This document shows positions 20,521 through 29,626 of a stretch of DNA of 64,000 nt, piece after piece; within the stretch, counting starts at the first letter, position 1, and each line of letters opens with the position of its first letter. A program made the position numbers and the translations under genes. This stretch comes from Liquorilactobacillus sucicola DSM 21376 = JCM 15457. GTDB lineage: Bacteria; Bacillota; Bacilli; Lactobacillales; Lactobacillaceae. Under the pieces are notes generated by a model. That model searched no databases and was not told the origin of the DNA. It was given only the letters and a program-made list of their open reading frames with translations. Location of the stretch: the NCBI RefSeq assembly GCF_000612445.1, contig NZ_BALC01000003.1, forward strand, positions 248,001 through 312,000, given 5' to 3'.

Positions 20521-20604
20521 GTTAGAGACAATTGGCTTATACAACACGTTTATACGGAATAAAAAGAGGGACTGTGCCAAAATTTAACTTTTGACCCAGA
20601 CCCA
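20521..20604 (+). repeat. Dispersed intergenic element, copy C (partial)
   Basis: GGCTTATACAACACGTTTATACGGAATAAAAAGAGG is followed by an imperfect hairpin: GGGACTGTGCCAAAA against TTTTGACCCAGACCC (20568-20603). One arm has the GTGCCAAAA type seen at 34778 and 62777, the other the TTGACCCAG type seen at 55775, so this copy looks like a hybrid or a decayed hairpin. Confidence 0.65.
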
Positions 20605-20618
20605 GAAGTAACATATTG

Positions 20619-20646
20619 AAAAAGTTCAGCGTTGCCGCAACTTTTT
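20619..20646. terminator. Bidirectional terminator between galR and amino-acid permease
   Basis: AAAAAGTT (20619-20626) and AACTTTTT (20639-20646) form a stem extended by the GCG/CGC pair inside. T- and A-tracts flank it, so it can serve galR on plus and the permease on minus. Confidence 0.55.
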
Positions 20647-20668
20647 ATTTTAATAAGTAAATTTGCAA

Positions 20669-22279
20669 TTATTTTATTTTAGAGGGTTTAATTACTTTAT
20701 CATTGACTCTCTTGGCTTGCTTGAAGTATTTCGTAAACAATCTACTTTCTGTACCCCAGTAGTAGAAACCAAGGGAGACGACTACTATTAGAATGAAGTC
20801 GTAAGGATATTTCAATAAATCAAGTCCATTGAATTCTTTACTTCCAATGTATGAAACACCAGTTAGAAATAAAAGATAAAAAATCATCCAGAGACTGCTG
20901 AAAAGCTGTTTTTTTGTTTTAGCCCAGTCATTTTTTAATTCGTAATAAAGATACATTGGCAAACCAAGCAAGATGATAAGGATGACCTCAAATGTTGTCG
21001 GCCACATAGCCCAATAAATAGCTAAAGAAGATAAAGTGAAAGCAAGTGGTGCCATGAATCTAAGACTATAATTTTTAACAGGTCGTGTGAAATTAGGCGC
21101 CATCTTTCGAAATGAAATAACAGTGACAGGACCAGTTAAGTATGCGATTAAGGTTGCTGTTGAGACGACACTTGCGAGTGTTCCCCATGATCGGAACACT
21201 GAAACCATCAGCATACTGATAATAGAGTTAGTCACGATAGCAATACGTGGGATACCGAATTTTTGATTGACCTTTCCCAAGATCTTAGGAAGATGCTTGT
21301 TATCAACCATGGCCGCAAGTGCACGACCTGTTGATGCTACAAATGATACACCAGTCCCAAAGGGAGAAACGAAAGCGTCCATATATAGTAAAACGGAAAG
21401 CCAGCGGATTCCCAGCAAGATAGCTAAATCAGCAAAAGGTGATTCGAAGTTGATGCCATTCCAGCCGTGTTCAGCAAGCATTTGCGGACTAATAGAAGTG
21501 ATAAAAGTCGCTTGAAGAAGTATATAGATAACACTACTTATTAAAAGAGACAAGATAATGCCTCTTTTAATGTTTTTACGCGGCTTTTGAATCTCACTGC
21601 CTAAATTAATGACCGTTTGAAAGGCATTAAATGAGAAAATGATTCCCGAAACGGTCGTCGCTTTGAAAATAGCAGCTGAACCGTAAGGCATAAATGACGA
21701 AAGGCTATTACCAAAATTTCTTGGATAAAAACTGGATAAACCTAGCATGACGATTGTTAATAGTGGAATTCCAACTTTAAAGATGGAAATAAAACTAGTA
21801 AATTTTGTCAGTAGAGAGACTGACCAATAATTGAACAAGGTGAAAACGAGGATAAAAACAAAAACCATTAGTAATCCGGTCGTAGTGATGGTTCCGTGTT
21901 CCACAAAACTTGAGGTAAAATGTGCCCATTTCCAAGGCCAACTGCCCATGTATTGGACCGCAGCAACAGCCTCAATTGGAATAATAGTGACCAGCGATAT
22001 CCAATTAGCCCATGAGGCGATGAACCCAAGCAAAGAGCCATGAGTGTATTGCGCATATTTACTCATCCCACCAGATTCTGGCAGCATTGTGCCCAACTCG
22101 ATGTAATTATAAGCAATTACACCTATGACTGCAGCACCAACTATCCATGAAAGTATCGCTGCCGGGCCGGCGACTCTGGCTGCTTCCCAAGACCCAAATA
22201 ACCAGCCAGACCCAATCAATGAACCTAAACCAAGCATTACAAGATTAAACAAACTTATTTTTTCTCGCTCTTTCTTAAT
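20669..22279 (-). CDS. APC-family amino acid permease, apparent ATT start
   Basis: Integral membrane transporter with about 12 to 14 helices. The first helix carries GLGSLIGSGWLFG, the APC substrate-binding glycine motif. The nearest conventional start is the TTG at 22252, but it has no ribosome site and cuts off the usual N-terminus. Reading upstream in frame gives IKKEREKIS before LFNLVMLGLG, as in relatives, back to an ATT codon at 22279; AAGGAG lies 10 bases before it and a stop is two codons upstream. So translation probably starts at ATT (rare) or an ATG has mutated or been misread. About 536 residues. The substrate cannot be told; the neighbouring asparaginase does not prove asparagine. 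Confidence 0.8.
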   Translation of the reverse strand: MKKEREKISLFNLVMLGLGSLIGSGWLFGSWEAARVAGPAAILSWIVGAAVIGVIAYNYIELGTMLPESGGMSKYAQYTHGSLLGFIASWANWISLVTIIPIEAVAAVQYMGSWPWKWAHFTSSFVEHGTITTTGLLMVFVFILVFTLFNYWSVSLLTKFTSFISIFKVGIPLLTIVMLGLSSFYPRNFGNSLSSFMPYGSAAIFKATTVSGIIFSFNAFQTVINLGSEIQKPRKNIKRGIILSLLISSVIYILLQATFITSISPQMLAEHGWNGINFESPFADLAILLGIRWLSVLLYMDAFVSPFGTGVSFVASTGRALAAMVDNKHLPKILGKVNQKFGIPRIAIVTNSIISMLMVSVFRSWGTLASVVSTATLIAYLTGPVTVISFRKMAPNFTRPVKNYSLRFMAPLAFTLSSLAIYWAMWPTTFEVILIILLGLPMYLYYELKNDWAKTKKQLFSSLWMIFYLLFLTGVSYIGSKEFNGLDLLKYPYDFILIVVVSLGFYYWGTESRLFTKYFKQAKRVNDKVIKPSKIK

Positions 22280-22600
22280 AAATTACACACTCCTTAAAAT
22301 TTAAGCAACACATATTTAAGGGTAACACAAATTAGACCATCCTGTAATTTTTCGCATGTGTTCTTTAAAAATTGATAAGATTTTTTAAGGTCCTTTGGAA
22401 AATAGCGATAATAAAAAATGAACTGAAAATATTTTAAATTAAGGTCGCTATTTGATATCAAGGAGAGAGCGGTGCATTATCAGATCGCTTTTTATTTTTT
22501 ATGAATTTTTAAAGTAAGGTGGTAATAGACTGTGATTTTGATAGAATGTTAAACATGGTGCAGCGTGCTCTAAAAAATAATTAATAGGGAAAGAGAAAAG
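22280..22600. other. Intergenic region with inverted AGCGA repeats
   Basis: About 320 bases between the divergent permease and Nudix genes. AATAGCGA (22402-22409) and TCGCTATT (22444-22451) could pair over a 34-base loop, and a third GATCGCTTTTT follows at about 22482-22492. The permease promoter must lie here. No ORF with a ribosome site was found and no known riboswitch was recognised. Confidence 0.3.
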
Positions 22601-23095
22601 ATGGATAAAAACTATATAGCGAGAATGAGAGAGAAAGTAGGACATGAAGGCATGATATTTGTCTCGGCTTACGGAGTATTGTGGAATGATACGCATGATG
22701 CAATTTTATTAGAAAAGCGCTGGGATTCAGATGTAGGCTGGGGGTTCCCTGGGGGATATTTGGAATATGGTGATTCGCCTATGCAGGCGGTCGTCCGCGA
22801 ATTTAAGGAGGAAACAAATCTTGATGTAGAAGTAATTCGCGTTTTGGGAATATCTGCTAATGTTACTGAAAAGAATTCTTGGGGTGACGCTCAGGAAACT
22901 GTGGGTATTGGTTTTGAAGTTAAAAAAATTGGTGGATGCATGCAAAAAGATGGTACCGAAACCTTGGATTTGCAATTTGTTCCTGTCAGTCCAGAGCCAA
23001 AAATGTTTGTTCCACAAGCCCAAGATACAATGCACCGCATTTTAACGGAAAATGAATTGAGTGATAAACCATGGTTGCGTGAACCTGATGTTTAA
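22601..23095 (+). CDS. Nudix hydrolase
   Basis: A 164-residue cytoplasmic pyrophosphohydrolase of nucleoside-diphosphate-linked compounds. The Nudix box is GGYLEYGDSPMQ...REFKEETNL at about residues 47-69; it keeps the REFKEE metal-binding core but has GDS where GES/GET is usual. The N-terminal part (FVSAYGVLWND, ILLEKRWDSDVGWGFPGG) is typical. GGGAAAGAG precedes the ATG. It is monocistronic with its own terminator. The substrate is unknown. Confidence 0.88.
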   Translation: MDKNYIARMREKVGHEGMIFVSAYGVLWNDTHDAILLEKRWDSDVGWGFPGGYLEYGDSPMQAVVREFKEETNLDVEVIRVLGISANVTEKNSWGDAQETVGIGFEVKKIGGCMQKDGTETLDLQFVPVSPEPKMFVPQAQDTMHRILTENELSDKPWLREPDV

Positions 23096-23130
23096 CTAAG
23101 AGTAGTTTCTAATAGAAGCGGAGGGAAAGA

Positions 23131-23186
23131 CAAAAAATAGAGGTTTGCAGCAAAAATTTTATTTTGCCACAGGCCTCTGTTTTTTG
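23131..23186 (+). terminator. Rho-independent terminator after the Nudix gene
   Basis: CAAAAAATAGAGG...GCAAAA pairs with TTTTGC...CCTCTGTTTTTTG with a few G-U pairs and ends in TTTTTT. The symmetrical A/T tracts allow action on both strands, so it may also serve the asparaginase transcript. Confidence 0.75.
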
Positions 23187-23302
23187 TTTTGAAAATTGAA
23201 TGAGAGCTTATACCGTTAGAACATAATCTTTTTAAAAATTAAATTTCTTAATAATTATTGCATCCGTCTTCAGAGCATAATAAACGCGACAAGTGATTAA
23301 AA

Positions 23303-24277
23303 TTAAGAGACAGCGTTGCTTACAAAACGGCGCAGCTCAGTCCCCACTTTATTGTTACTGAGGGCTACTAAAAGTTTGATACGTGCTTTTTGACCGTTCA
23401 ATCCTTGACACAGTATCAGTCCCATTTTTTCAAGTTGGATGCCGCCGCCAACATAGTCATAAATTTGTTGAGCAACACCATTATAGCAGCGTGATACTAA
23501 GACGATCGGAATGTGATGTTCAAGCAGCTGCTGGATAGCCGGCAATGTTTGTGGCGGAACATTGCCCGCACCAAGTCCTTCGATAACAAGTCCGCGAGTC
23601 TTTTCATTATCCAGAGCAGAAAAAAGATCACCATTCATTCCAGCGTAAGCCTTCAGAAGATATACACCCTCAACTACATGATCGATATCGCAGACTTCGG
23701 TTCGAATTAGTTCTTGAAAGTACTTGGCTTTGTGCTGCGTAACAATCCCAATTGGACCAAATGTTGGTGTTCGGAATGTGTCAACATTAGTAGTGTGGGT
23801 TTTTGTAACGAAACGAGCTGTATGAATTTCATCATTCATTGCCACCAAAACACCTTTTCCATAGGACTCAGGCGTAGCTGCAATGGAAATAGCATTTTGA
23901 AAGTTATACAGTCCATCTGAACCCACCTCGTTTGACGAGCGCATAGCTCCTGTTAAGACGACGGGAATCGTGTTGGGGAGAGTAAGATCAAGAAAGTAAG
24001 CTGTTTCCTCAAGGGTATCTGTTCCATGAGTAATAACAACACCATCAACCCCGTCGGCAATCGCCTTCATAATCCGCTGTTTGAGCTTGAACATTATCTG
24101 CGGTGTGATGTGGGGTGAAGGAAGATTGAAGAGATTATCAGTAATTAGATTGATTTGTCCCTTTAGAATTACCTGTTCTTTAGCAATAGGATTTTCATTA
24201 TTAGGGACAACCTCACCTTTTTCATTTTGAGACATTGAGATAGTTCCACCTGTGTGGATTGCTAGAATTGTTTTCAT
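23303..24277 (-). CDS. L-asparaginase, type I
   Basis: Hydrolyses asparagine to aspartate and ammonia in the cytoplasm (no signal peptide). The 324-residue protein starts MKTILAIHTGGTISM, with the nucleophile Thr12 in HTGGTIS, and carries the second active-site motif VITHGTDTLEETAYF. The C-terminal domain (GLGAGNVPPQ, SRCYNGVA) is also typical. GGAGG lies 11 bases before the ATG. It diverges from the YitT gene. Confidence 0.93.
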   Translation of the reverse strand: MKTILAIHTGGTISMSQNEKGEVVPNNENPIAKEQVILKGQINLITDNLFNLPSPHITPQIMFKLKQRIMKAIADGVDGVVITHGTDTLEETAYFLDLTLPNTIPVVLTGAMRSSNEVGSDGLYNFQNAISIAATPESYGKGVLVAMNDEIHTARFVTKTHTTNVDTFRTPTFGPIGIVTQHKAKYFQELIRTEVCDIDHVVEGVYLLKAYAGMNGDLFSALDNEKTRGLVIEGLGAGNVPPQTLPAIQQLLEHHIPIVLVSRCYNGVAQQIYDYVGGGIQLEKMGLILCQGLNGQKARIKLLVALSNNKVGTELRRFVSNAVS

Positions 24278-24546
24278 TTTTTCTTTGACCTCCGAAAAAG
24301 TAAGATAATGCTATTATTTATGATAAACTGTGTGTTCTCTTTTGGAAAGAGAAAGCTGAAAGACTGATGAAACAAATCGAATAATGAAATTTATGTATTT
24401 GAATTAATAGTATTCAATTGTTTTTGGCAGTAATCATATATATACATAATTATCTAAACATGTCGAGCATGCTTGTGATATATTAGGAGGTACGAAGTTA
24501 CTAAAGACAGGTGTACTGACATCTGTTTTGAAGGAGGGAATTAGTT

Positions 24547-25377
24547 ATAACACGATACAGAGATTTATTTTATATTGCACTAGGTTCTTTGGTATATGCT
24601 ATTGCTATTAATTATTTTTTAATTCCCACTATGCTGGGTGAAGGCGGAGTTACAGGGCTCACTACTATTGCTTATTACACGTTTAGAATTCCGACTTATT
24701 TGACAAATTTTGTTCTAAACGGACTGCTACTGTTAGTGGGACTCAAATTTTTGGATCGCAAGACGATTCTGCTATCCTTGTGGGCAGTGGTGTGGCTATC
24801 GATTTTTTTAAAAATCCCAGTATTTTATATTTATCATACAAATCAGACTATTATCCCAACTATTTTTGGTGGGGTACTGACGGGAATTGCTATGAGTTTG
24901 ATACTTAATGCGGGCGGCTCAATTGCCGGTAGTACCGTTTTGGGCAGAATTTTTAATAAATACTTCGGTATGCCAGTAGGATCAGCAACCCTTTTTTTTG
25001 ATCTAGCTGTTGCTATTCCTTCAATATTTATTATTGGATTTGAAAATATGCTTTTAACTGTGCTCGAACTATATATATCTGCAAAGATAACTAACTTATC
25101 ATTGGCTAGGTTTGGAGCTAAACGAGTTTTACAAGTCATTTCCAACCAATATAATGATATTGCACAATCAATATCTGATAATTTGAAGCAAGGGGTAACA
25201 ATGGTACAGGCATCTGGTTTTTACAGTAAAGCAGAGCGACCAATCATTTATTTTGTTTGCACACCTAAAGAAATGGCACATATTATTCCAGTGATAAAAG
25301 ATACGGACCCCAAGGCCTTGATTATCACGGAAAGTGTCCGAAGTGTTCGGGCAACTGATTTATACCGCTTACTTTGA
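24547..25377 (+). CDS. YitT family membrane protein (DUF161/DUF2179), apparent ATA start
   Basis: Membrane protein of unknown role: five or so hydrophobic helices (NYFLIPTMLGEGGVTGLTTI, then SIAGSTVLGRIFNKYFGMP) and a C-terminal cytoplasmic DUF2179 domain (FYSKAERPIIYFVCT). The first conventional start, TTG 24589, cuts into the first helix and has no ribosome site. In frame upstream is TRYRDLFYIALGS, as in relatives, preceded by ATA at 24547, 9 bases after AAGGAGGG; an in-frame TGA lies before that. Translation therefore seems to begin at ATA, or an ATG is altered. Predicted 276 residues, the normal size for this family. Confidence 0.8.
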   Translation: MTRYRDLFYIALGSLVYAIAINYFLIPTMLGEGGVTGLTTIAYYTFRIPTYLTNFVLNGLLLLVGLKFLDRKTILLSLWAVVWLSIFLKIPVFYIYHTNQTIIPTIFGGVLTGIAMSLILNAGGSIAGSTVLGRIFNKYFGMPVGSATLFFDLAVAIPSIFIIGFENMLLTVLELYISAKITNLSLARFGAKRVLQVISNQYNDIAQSISDNLKQGVTMVQASGFYSKAERPIIYFVCTPKEMAHIIPVIKDTDPKALIITESVRSVRATDLYRLL

Positions 25378-25451
25378 TGCTCAGTAAAGAGTCACATTAG
25401 TTAACGATTATAAAAATTAATTTTAAATTAAAAATAATGTAAAAATTCACA

Positions 25452-25777
25452 TTGACAAATAATTAAATTGAATTTAAACTGTTATCATGACAATTCGAAT
25501 AGTACTTAGGACGTAGAAAAGAAGAGTAGATAGATGATTAGGTTTTGAAAGCGACCATTGATAGTGAAAGAATGGGACTGAAAGTGTATTGAAGATGAAC
25601 TTGGAGTCCAATCTTCGGTGGATATTATTGCTGAAGATTCGGGAGGATACGATATAATCCCAAACATACGATTAAAGTGTGTTACAGAGGTCAGGTCAGC
25701 AATGATTTGATAAATTAGGGTGGTACCATGAGAAAATCATCCTGTACGTTTATTAAAACTGCAGGGATGATTTTTTT
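25452..25777 (+). promoter_or_regulatory. Methionine T-box leader with promoter and terminator
   Basis: Promoter TTGACA (25452-25457), 17 bases, TAAACT. The leader shows the stem I hallmarks: AGTA (25525-25528), GAAAGCGACC (25547-25556), a distal hairpin CCATT/AATGG, and GAAG-ATG-A (25591-25598), which fits the GAA-N-codon-A specifier consensus and reads AUG, methionine. The T-box sequence AGGGTGGTACC is at 25717-25727, and the terminator AAATCATCC...GGGATGATTTTTTT is at 25733-25777. Uncharged tRNA-Met should allow read-through into the methionine transport operon. The codon assignment is from the motif and was not folded. Confidence 0.93.
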
Positions 25778-25797
25778 GTGTAGGAGGAGAATTGATA

Positions 25798-26618
25798 ATG
25801 AGAAAGAAATTTTTGGTGTTCTTTAGTTTAGTGAGTATCGTGTTTTTGGCAGTTTCTCTTGGAGGATGTGGAAAAGCAAAAGGAAAAGATGCCGAGAAAA
25901 AAACTGTAAAGGTTGGAGTAGTAGGAGAAAATAATCAAGTTTGGAAACCTATAATTAAGAATTTTAAGAAAAAAGGCGTGACGATCAAACTTGTTAAATT
26001 CTCTGATTATATCAAACCTAATACTGCATTGGCAGATGGGGATATTGATTTAAATGCCTATCAGGGTTATGTGTTGATGGACGATTTCAATAAGAGTATG
26101 GCAAGGTTCTGTCAGCGATTGGAGAAACTACCTTGAATCCAATAGGACTTTATTCTAAAAAAGCAAATTCTGTGAAGGACATACCAGCTAATTCAGAGAT
26201 AGCAATTCCCAATGACACTGTAAATGCAGCGAGAGCATTATTACTCTTACAATCGGCAAAGCTGATAAAGTTAAAAGACGGCAAAACACCCAGTCCTAGC
26301 GACATCACCAATAATCCAAAAAATTTTAAGATAAAAGAAGTTGAAGCATCGCAGACAGCTAGAGTGCTGCCAGATGTAGGTGCGAGTGTTATTAATGTGT
26401 TTATGGCGTTAGATGCAGGCTTTAACCCTACAAAACAATCTCTTTATAATGAACCAGTCAATGCAAAGTCAAAACCATACTATAATATTATAGTTTCTCG
26501 TAGTAAGGATAAAAATAATAAGTTGTATAAACAAATAGTTGCTGAATACCAAAGTGATACGTCTAAAAAAATTATAAAGAAACTATATAAGGGTGCGGTA
26601 ATTCCATTGTGGAAATAA
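25798..26618 (+). pseudogene. metQ: Methionine ABC transporter substrate-binding lipoprotein, one frameshift
   Basis: Binds methionine outside the membrane for MetNI. Signal peptide with lipobox SLGGC near residue 22, then VKVGVVGENNQVWKPI, DLNAYQGYVLMDDFNK, and, in another frame, LNPIGLYSKKANSVKDIP to PLWK. The first frame runs into a stop at about 26136. The other frame reads EYGKVLSAIGETTLNPIG back to 26094. Restoring one G (AATAAGGAGTATGG instead of AATAAGAGTATGG near 26094) joins DDFNK with EYGKV and gives a normal protein of about 273 residues. The loss of one base of a GG pair is the same kind of lesion as in galT. First gene after the T-box. Confidence 0.88.
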
Positions 26619-26628
26619 GGAGAAAAGC

Positions 26629-27603
26629 ATGACATTAAACAAAGATAAACTCATCGACATCTATTATAATATGCTTCGAATTAGACGTTTTGAAGAAACT
26701 GTAAAGAAAAAACATGGTAAACAGATAATAGGCCCAGCGCATTTATATATAGGTGAGGAGGCAGTTGCCACTGGTGTGTGTTCAAACTTATTACGTGAAG
26801 ATTTAGTAACAAGTACACATCGGGGACATGGACATACTCTTGCTAAAGGTGCAAATTTAAGAAAAGCATTTGCCGAACTTTATGGAAAAGAAACTGGATA
26901 TTGCAAAGGCCGAGGGGGCTCAATGCATTTGGCTGCTTTTGATGTTGGAATGCTTGGGGCCAATGGTGTAGTTGGCGGAGGTTTCAATATTGCCACTGGA
27001 GCAGCACTTACACAACAAATACTAAACAAAAAAAATGTAGTAGTTTGTTTTTTTGGTGACGGTGCAAGTAACAGGGGGACTTTCCATGAAGCTGTAAATC
27101 TGGCAGCTCTTTGGAACTTGCCGGTTATCTACGTGTGTGAGAACAATGGATGGGCATCAACTACGAATTCGCTTGATTCAACTGCGGTGGTTAATATAGC
27201 AGATCGTGCAAGAGGATATGGGATTAAGGGTATTACGGTAGATGGAAATGATGTTTTTGCAGTATATAATGCTGCTCAAAAATTAATTAAGGCGGCTCGA
27301 AATGGAGATGGACCAGCTATATTAGAGGCCAAGACGTACAGAATTGAAGGCCATTTTTTAGGTGATCCGCAGAAATATCGAACTGCGAGTGAAGTGGAAG
27401 AGTGGAAACTAAACAATGATCCGATAGAGAGATTCCTTAAAGCAATTAGAGCAACTGGAGAAGTTTCTGAGCCAGAGATAGAGAACGTCAAGCGAAGAAT
27501 TGAAGATGAGCTCGAAGATGCAGTTCAATTTGCTGAAAGGAGTATTGTTCCAACTCCAGAAGATGCATTAGAGGATGTTTATGCAAAGGAGGCTGCTAGA
27601 TGA
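26629..27603 (+). CDS. Thiamine-pyrophosphate 2-oxo acid dehydrogenase E1 alpha (acetoin/pyruvate type)
   Basis: Decarboxylates a 2-oxo acid with thiamine pyrophosphate as the alpha half of an alpha2beta2 E1. The 324 residues include THRGHGHTLAKG, CKGRGGSMHL and the cofactor motif Gly143-Asp144-Gly145 through ENN (GDGASNRGTFHEA...VCENNGW). Length and the HRGHGH and GRGGSMH motifs are closest to acetoin dehydrogenase AcoA-like proteins. It starts 10 bases after metQ and overlaps the E1 beta gene by 4 bases. No E2 or E3 gene is nearby, so it must borrow an acyltransferase from elsewhere or work without one. Its place inside a methionine operon is unexpected; a methionine-derived oxo acid substrate is speculation. 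Confidence 0.88.
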   Translation: MTLNKDKLIDIYYNMLRIRRFEETVKKKHGKQIIGPAHLYIGEEAVATGVCSNLLREDLVTSTHRGHGHTLAKGANLRKAFAELYGKETGYCKGRGGSMHLAAFDVGMLGANGVVGGGFNIATGAALTQQILNKKNVVVCFFGDGASNRGTFHEAVNLAALWNLPVIYVCENNGWASTTNSLDSTAVVNIADRARGYGIKGITVDGNDVFAVYNAAQKLIKAARNGDGPAILEAKTYRIEGHFLGDPQKYRTASEVEEWKLNNDPIERFLKAIRATGEVSEPEIENVKRRIEDELEDAVQFAERSIVPTPEDALEDVYAKEAAR

Positions 27604-28580
27604 CGAAGGTATTGAAAATATTCTCAGATGCCACTTTGGAAGCCATGGAAGAAGAAATGCAAAGAGATCCGAGCGTTTTTGTATATGGAGAAGACATAAT
27701 AAAGCAAGGTGGAATTTGGGGACAGTTTAAAGGGCTTCACAATAAATTTGGAGATAGAGTCCGTGATACCCCGATATCAGAGACAGCATTAGTTGGAGCA
27801 GGGGTCGGTGCGGCTTTGGCAGGAGGACGTCCAGTTGTAGATCTGCATTATGCTGATTTTATTGGTATCACAATGGACGAGATACTTAATCAGATGGCAA
27901 AAGCTCATTATATGTTCGGTGGTCAAGGAAAAGTTCCGTTGGTCTTACGCGCGCCAGATGGAGTGTTTCCGCATGCGGCAGCACAACACTCGCAATCCTT
28001 GGAGACATGGTTTGTAAGTATTCCAGGTATCAAAGTGGTCATCCCCTCGACTCCGGAAAATGGTAAAGGGTTATTAAAGGCAGCAATCAGAAGCAATAAC
28101 CCAGTTATATTTTTTGAAAACAAAAAGTTGTTTAGTGTTAAGGGACTAGTAAGAGACAGTGAAGTAATAACGCCCTTGGACAAAGCGGAGATTGTGCATA
28201 AAGGGGAAGCACTGACGATCGTTTCTTATGGATACTTTTTAGGCGAAGTTTTAAAAGCTGTTGAAATAGCTGAAAAAAAGCATTCTTCTAGGATAGAAGT
28301 GATTGATTTAAGGTCGATTAATCCGATAGATGAAGAAACGATTATTAAATCTGTCAAAAAAACCGGTAAACTTATAATTGCACATGAGGCTATAAAGATT
28401 GGCGGTGTTGGCAGTGAAGTAGCAGCAATCGTAGCTGAGAAGGCTTTCGATTATATTAAAAAACCAATAATTAGGGTAGGTGCAAAATTCTCACCTCTTC
28501 CTTTTAGTCCGCAACTTGAAGAAAGCGTGACAACAAGCAGTAAAGATGTTTTAGCGGCAATAGAGAAGCTGCTGGTTTAG
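27600..28580 (+). CDS. Thiamine-pyrophosphate 2-oxo acid dehydrogenase E1 beta (acetoin/pyruvate type)
   Basis: Beta half of the E1 enzyme, 326 residues. It shows FVYGEDIIKQGG, the conserved Glu region DTPISETALVGAGVGAAL, PDGVFPHAAAQHSQSLE with the active-site His, and the C-terminal transketolase domain RIEVIDLRSINPID. The start overlaps E1 alpha (ATGA), so the two are translationally coupled, and metN follows after 11 bases. Together with the alpha gene it forms a complete E1, without linked lipoyl or dihydrolipoamide dehydrogenase genes. Confidence 0.88.
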   Translation: MTKVLKIFSDATLEAMEEEMQRDPSVFVYGEDIIKQGGIWGQFKGLHNKFGDRVRDTPISETALVGAGVGAALAGGRPVVDLHYADFIGITMDEILNQMAKAHYMFGGQGKVPLVLRAPDGVFPHAAAQHSQSLETWFVSIPGIKVVIPSTPENGKGLLKAAIRSNNPVIFFENKKLFSVKGLVRDSEVITPLDKAEIVHKGEALTIVSYGYFLGEVLKAVEIAEKKHSSRIEVIDLRSINPIDEETIIKSVKKTGKLIIAHEAIKIGGVGSEVAAIVAEKAFDYIKKPIIRVGAKFSPLPFSPQLEESVTTSSKDVLAAIEKLLV

Positions 28581-28591
28581 ACAAAGGGCAG

Positions 28592-29626
28592 GTGAAAAAG
28601 TTGTTAGGTTTAGAAAATATCAGCATAGAGTTTGATAAGAATCCGGTGGTCAAGAACATTTCACTGAAAATTGAGGATGGAGAGGTTTTCGGGATCGTTG
28701 GGTACAGCGGTGCGGGAAAGAGTACTTTGTTGAGAAGTTTGAATTTGTTATTAAAACCAACTAGCGGCAAGGTATTTTATAACCATGAAAATGTGACAAA
28801 TTTAAAAGGTAGCAATTTAAAAAAATTTAGAAAACAATTTGGAATGATTTTCCAACATTTTAATTTAATGGAAACAAGGACTGTGTACAACAATGTGAGA
28901 ATCGCTGTGGATAAGAAAAAGGGTGAAAAAGAAAAAGTTGTAAAACAGAGGATACGACAACTGCTTGAAACTGTCGGTTTAGAAAAACTGGCAAATAAAT
29001 ATCCACAAGAACTTTCAGGCGGGCAAAAGCAAAGAGTTGCGATCGCTAGAGCTTTGATAAACAAACCTAAAGTACTCTTATGTGATGAGCCCACCAGTGC
29101 ACTAGATCCTTTAAACACCAATACATTATTGAAACTCTTAAAGAAAATCAACAGAGAATTAAAATTAACCATAGTAATTATAACGCACGAAATAGATGTA
29201 ACTAAGGCGATATGCGACCGGGTATCATTTATTGATAATGGTGAATTACTAGCGCTAGGATCGCCTAGCGAAGTGTTTATTAATAATACTACAAGCAGCA
29301 TTCAAAAGTTTATTTCTTTTAATGAAGTCCATGCACGAACGTTGCCTTATGTGAAAAATAAATTTGGAGTTCATGGAAAACAAATTTATCAGTTGATTAT
29401 AGAAGATGAAAATGTCGTTCAACCGCTGATATCAAATATACAGGAACTATTTAGCATCAAAACAATCGTATTAGCTGGCGGCATAGACGTTTATGGGAGT
29501 TCAATTGTAAATAATATGTTTGTTATTTTTCAAGGTGACAGAACAGGCGTGAAAAAGACATTAGATTATTTATTAAAATTGAAAGTAAAGATAAAGCAAC
29601 ATGGTGAAGATGAGGTGCAAGAATGA
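28592..29626 (+). CDS. metN: Methionine ABC transporter ATP-binding protein
   Basis: Drives methionine import with MetI and MetQ. The 344 residues have Walker A GYSGAGKST (37-45), signature LSGGQKQR, Walker B VLLCDEPTSALD, and a C-terminal NIL/ACT-like domain from about 265, which in E. coli MetN binds methionine and inhibits transport. The start is uncertain: the GTG at 28592 lies only 3 bases after AAAGGG, while a TTG at 28601 lies 5 bases after AGGTGA. It overlaps metI by 4 bases. Confidence 0.92.
   Translation: MKKLLGLENISIEFDKNPVVKNISLKIEDGEVFGIVGYSGAGKSTLLRSLNLLLKPTSGKVFYNHENVTNLKGSNLKKFRKQFGMIFQHFNLMETRTVYNNVRIAVDKKKGEKEKVVKQRIRQLLETVGLEKLANKYPQELSGGQKQRVAIARALINKPKVLLCDEPTSALDPLNTNTLLKLLKKINRELKLTIVIITHEIDVTKAICDRVSFIDNGELLALGSPSEVFINNTTSSIQKFISFNEVHARTLPYVKNKFGVHGKQIYQLIIEDENVVQPLISNIQELFSIKTIVLAGGIDVYGSSIVNNMFVIFQGDRTGVKKTLDYLLKLKVKIKQHGEDEVQE

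Noticed and set aside
22402-22492. AGCGA inverted repeats as a riboswitch or T-box for the permease
   Set aside because: No T-box sequence, no known riboswitch core and no clear terminator before the permease; kept only as an intergenic note.
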